Shown piece by piece: positions 61,845 through 64,000 of a stretch of DNA of 64,000 nt; the first letter of the stretch is position 1; each line of letters starts with the position of its first letter. The position numbers and the translations under genes were made by a program. The notes beneath the pieces were generated by a model, which was given only the letters and a program-made list of their open reading frames with translations, was not told the origin of the DNA and ran no database searches. Source of the DNA: Tenacibaculum sp. (GTDB lineage: Bacteria > Bacteroidota > Bacteroidia > Flavobacteriales > Flavobacteriaceae); assembly GCA_022448525.1 (NCBI GenBank), contig JAKVCX010000007.1, forward strand, positions 137,035-201,034, given 5' to 3'.

Positions 61845-62795
61845 ATGAGTTATACTAGAGACGAAATTTTGACGGTGGCATTTTATAATGTGGAGAACTT
61901 GTTTGATACGGTTGACGATCCAAACACCAACGATGATAAATATACTCCCAGAGGGGAAAGAAATTGGAATTATAAGAGGTATTATAGCAAATTAAAAAAG
62001 ATTAGCTATGTGATATCGCAAATTGGCAAAAAGAAGTCTTCAGAAACACCTGTTTTAGTTGGTTTAGCAGAAGTTGAAAACACGAGAGTATTAGACGATT
62101 TGGTGAATCAAAAGGATTTACAAAACTGTGGTTATCGTTATGTTCATTTTGAATCTAATGATGAAAGAGGAATTGATACTGCTTTATTATATCGCGATCG
62201 TTTTTTTGATCCCGTTACTACGGATAGAATACAATTTAATTTTTTGGACGAGAATGGAAATTTTGATCATACAAGAGATGTATTATTAGTTTCTGGTTTC
62301 ATGGATGACGAATTGGTGCATATCATAGTGAATCATTGGCCGTCAAGAAGAGAGGGTGAATTAGAATCTAGACCTAAACGAATCAAAGCGGCGGATGTAG
62401 TAAAAGAAGCGGTTGATAAAATAAGAAGTAAAGATCCTGATGCGAAAATTATAATCATGGGAGATTTTAATGATAATCCAACTTCTGAGAGCGTTAAAGA
62501 TCATTTGGTAACAACGGACTTCTTTAATCCAATGTTATCGATGTATCAAAACGGTTTGGGAACATTAACATTTAAAAAGGAATGGCATTTGTTTGATCAA
62601 ATTATCTTATCTAATAATTTTAAATCAAAAGACACAAGCCATAAGTTTTTAGGAGCTGAGATATTTAATAAACCTTGGCTAACTACCAGAAAAGGTAAAC
62701 ATAAAGGAGCCCCGTTTAGAACATATATTGGGCCTTGGTATAGAGGAGGTTTCTCGGATCATTTTCCAGTGTTTGTGAGTCTTAAAAAGAATTAA
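61845..62795 (+). CDS. Endonuclease/exonuclease/phosphatase (EEP) family protein
   Basis: 316 residues, cytoplasmic by sequence (no signal). EEP motifs: 'VAFYNVENLFDTVDDPNTNDDKYTPRGERNW' with the metal-binding Asn/Glu, 'VGLAEVEN', 'VNHWPSRREGELESR', 'IIMGDFNDNP' (catalytic D-x-N), and the final 'GGFSDHFPVFV' with the Asp-His pair. The fold is that of Mg2+-dependent nucleases and phosphodiesterases; the substrate may be nucleic acid or a small phosphate ester. Long insert near 'HLFDQIILSNNF'. Confidence 0.9.
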   Translation: MSYTRDEILTVAFYNVENLFDTVDDPNTNDDKYTPRGERNWNYKRYYSKLKKISYVISQIGKKKSSETPVLVGLAEVENTRVLDDLVNQKDLQNCGYRYVHFESNDERGIDTALLYRDRFFDPVTTDRIQFNFLDENGNFDHTRDVLLVSGFMDDELVHIIVNHWPSRREGELESRPKRIKAADVVKEAVDKIRSKDPDAKIIIMGDFNDNPTSESVKDHLVTTDFFNPMLSMYQNGLGTLTFKKEWHLFDQIILSNNFKSKDTSHKFLGAEIFNKPWLTTRKGKHKGAPFRTYIGPWYRGGFSDHFPVFVSLKKN

Positions 62796-62825
62796 AAAAG
62801 CCAGCTTATTGAAGCTGGCTTTTTT
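62794..62825. terminator. Bidirectional terminator between EEP gene and glmS
   Basis: Perfect 14-bp stem AAAAAAGCCAGCTT / AAGCTGGCTTTTTT, loop ATTG. The A and T runs on the two sides let it stop both convergent transcripts. Confidence 0.93.
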
Positions 62826-62850
62826 AATTATATATTTTTCTAACCTTTAG

Positions 62851-64000
62851 TTATTCCACAGTCACGGATTTAGCTAAATTTCTTGGCTGATCTACGTTTT
62901 TACCTAACATAACAGCGATATGATAAGATAATAACTGTAATGGAATTGTAGTCAATAAAGGTGTTAACGCTTCTTCCGTTTCTGGAATTTCAATTACGTG
63001 ATCCGCAATTTCTTTTACAGTTTCATCACCTTCGGTAACAATGGCAATAATTTTACCACTTCTAGATTTGATTTCTTGAATGTTGCTTACAACTTTCTCG
63101 TAATGTCCTTTTCTGGTTGCAATAACGAAAACAGGCATGTTTTCGTCGATTAATGCAATAGGTCCATGTTTCATTTCAGCAGCAGGATATCCTTCTGCAT
63201 GAATGTAAGATATTTCTTTAAGTTTCAAGGCTCCTTCAAGTGCTACAGGGAAGTTGAATCCACGTCCTAAATACAAGCAGTTTGTTGCTTCCTTGTAATG
63301 ATCCGCAATATCCTTAACAATTGGATCAATTTTTAATAACTGTTCCACTTGTGCAGGAATTTGCTGCATTGTTTGTAAATAGGTATTTACAGCTGTTTTA
63401 GAAAGAGTTCCTTTAGCTTGTGCAAGTTTTAATGATATTAACGTTAAAACAGTAATTTGTGTAGTAAATGCTTTTGTTGATGCAACCCCAATTTCTGGAC
63501 CGGCATGTGTGTAAGCACCTGCATGCGTTTCTCTTGCAATTGAAGAACCAACAACATTACAAACACCGAATACAAAAGCTCCTTTAGATTTAGCTAATTT
63601 AATAGCGGCTAAAGTATCAGCAGTTTCTCCTGATTGAGAAATAGCAATTACAACATCTTTAGGAGTGATAATTGGATTTCTATAACGGAATTCTGAAGCA
63701 TATTCAACTTCAACAGGAATTCGGGCCATATCTTCAATTAAATACTCTCCAACCAAACCGGCATGCCATGAAGTACCACAAGCGATTATGATAATTCTAT
63801 CAGCATTCAAAAATTTGCTGATGTTATCATCAATTCCTGCCATTCTGATAATACCTTCATTGGCTAACATTCGTCCACGGTACGTATCTATAATAGCTTT
63901 TGGTTGCTCGTAAATCTCCTTTAACATGAAGTGGTCATATCCACCTTTTTCAATTTGGTCTAAACTTAATTTAAGCTCTTGAATATCTGGATCAACAGGT
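62851..64000 (-). CDS. glmS: Glutamine--fructose-6-phosphate aminotransferase (N-terminus outside window)
   Basis: The minus-strand frame is open to the right edge; about 383 C-terminal residues are present and the N-terminal glutaminase domain is outside. It makes glucosamine-6-phosphate for peptidoglycan and LPS. The two SIS (sugar isomerase) domains have 'IIACGTSWHAGLVGEYLIE', 'SQSGETADTLAAIKLAK' and 'YLGRGFNFPVALEGALKLKEISYIHAEGYPAAEMKHGPIALID'. The end 'QPRNLAKSVTVE' is the standard C-terminus. An internal ATG at 63927 is not the real start. Confidence 0.97.
   Translation of the reverse strand, partial: PVDPDIQELKLSLDQIEKGGYDHFMLKEIYEQPKAIIDTYRGRMLANEGIIRMAGIDDNISKFLNADRIIIIACGTSWHAGLVGEYLIEDMARIPVEVEYASEFRYRNPIITPKDVVIAISQSGETADTLAAIKLAKSKGAFVFGVCNVVGSSIARETHAGAYTHAGPEIGVASTKAFTTQITVLTLISLKLAQAKGTLSKTAVNTYLQTMQQIPAQVEQLLKIDPIVKDIADHYKEATNCLYLGRGFNFPVALEGALKLKEISYIHAEGYPAAEMKHGPIALIDENMPVFVIATRKGHYEKVVSNIQEIKSRSGKIIAIVTEGDETVKEIADHVIEIPETEEALTPLLTTIPLQLLSYHIAVMLGKNVDQPRNLAKSVTVE

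Overview
This window comes from an AT-rich member of the Bacteroidota, most likely a marine Flavobacteriaceae. Tenacibaculum, Polaribacter or a relative would fit, but the genus is a guess. Four things point there: promoter boxes of the TAnnTTTG type in front of many genes, a type IX secretion (T9SS) sorting domain, an ECF sigma / FecR / TonB-receptor set, and many short signal peptides ending in SQ or in a lipobox. There is no prophage, insertion sequence, CRISPR array or rRNA operon.

Layout. Positions 1-4569 hold an F1Fo ATP synthase operon, atpB(partial)-E-F-H-A-G, with hairpins in two gaps and a strong terminator. The beta and epsilon genes are not downstream. 4.6-14 kb carries a TonB_C-domain protein, a CocE-type lipoprotein hydrolase, divergent dxs and rsmI, a tight PadR operon with three related four-helix membrane proteins, a flavin/2Fe-2S reductase and a LysE-type exporter. 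14-28 kb is an accessory stretch, all on the minus strand: small secreted proteins, lipoproteins, TPR proteins, a membrane glycosyltransferase-like protein, a DinB/Crp pair and a protein resembling the LCIB (theta) carbonic anhydrases. 28.3-33.9 kb looks like one minus-strand operon: TPR protein, DUF4286, a secreted protein, a subclass B1 metallo-beta-lactamase-like lipoprotein, rsmA and mgtE. 34-36.5 kb has a 47-residue ORF under a sigma54-like promoter, serS and ribF.

36.7-41 kb is a TonB-dependent receptor with an SGNH-hydrolase lipoprotein. Then follow glyS, a coiled-coil membrane protein and a secreted Asp-box/T9SS protein, divergent from an ECF sigma - FecR - STN-type TonB receptor operon. 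At 51.4 kb lies an unusual tRNA-Arg(ACG), followed by two small conserved proteins and about 800 bp without a convincing gene. 52.9-58.9 kb has a Ca2+/Na+ antiporter and two divergent glutamine synthetases (GSII and GSIII) sharing a promoter region with two CCCC/GGGG palindromes. A GNAT acetyltransferase directly follows GSIII, then purM. The end holds small secreted proteins including a YceI protein, prfA, an endonuclease/phosphatase-family protein and the 3' part of glmS, which runs off the window.

Themes. Energy (ATP synthase), nitrogen assimilation (GSII, GSIII, glmS and purM are glutamine producers or neighbours of glutamine metabolism), envelope uptake with surface signalling (two TonB receptors, ECF/FecR, T9SS) and translation (serS, glyS, prfA, rsmA, rsmI, tRNA-Arg). 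The most noteworthy signals are the twin equally spaced operators of the PadR module, the LCIB-like protein, the variant metallo-beta-lactamase, the GS promoter palindromes, the GS-linked acetyltransferase, promoters that seem to give leaderless mRNAs, and a compensated tertiary pair in the tRNA. All starts, promoters and functions were read by eye; no database search was run.
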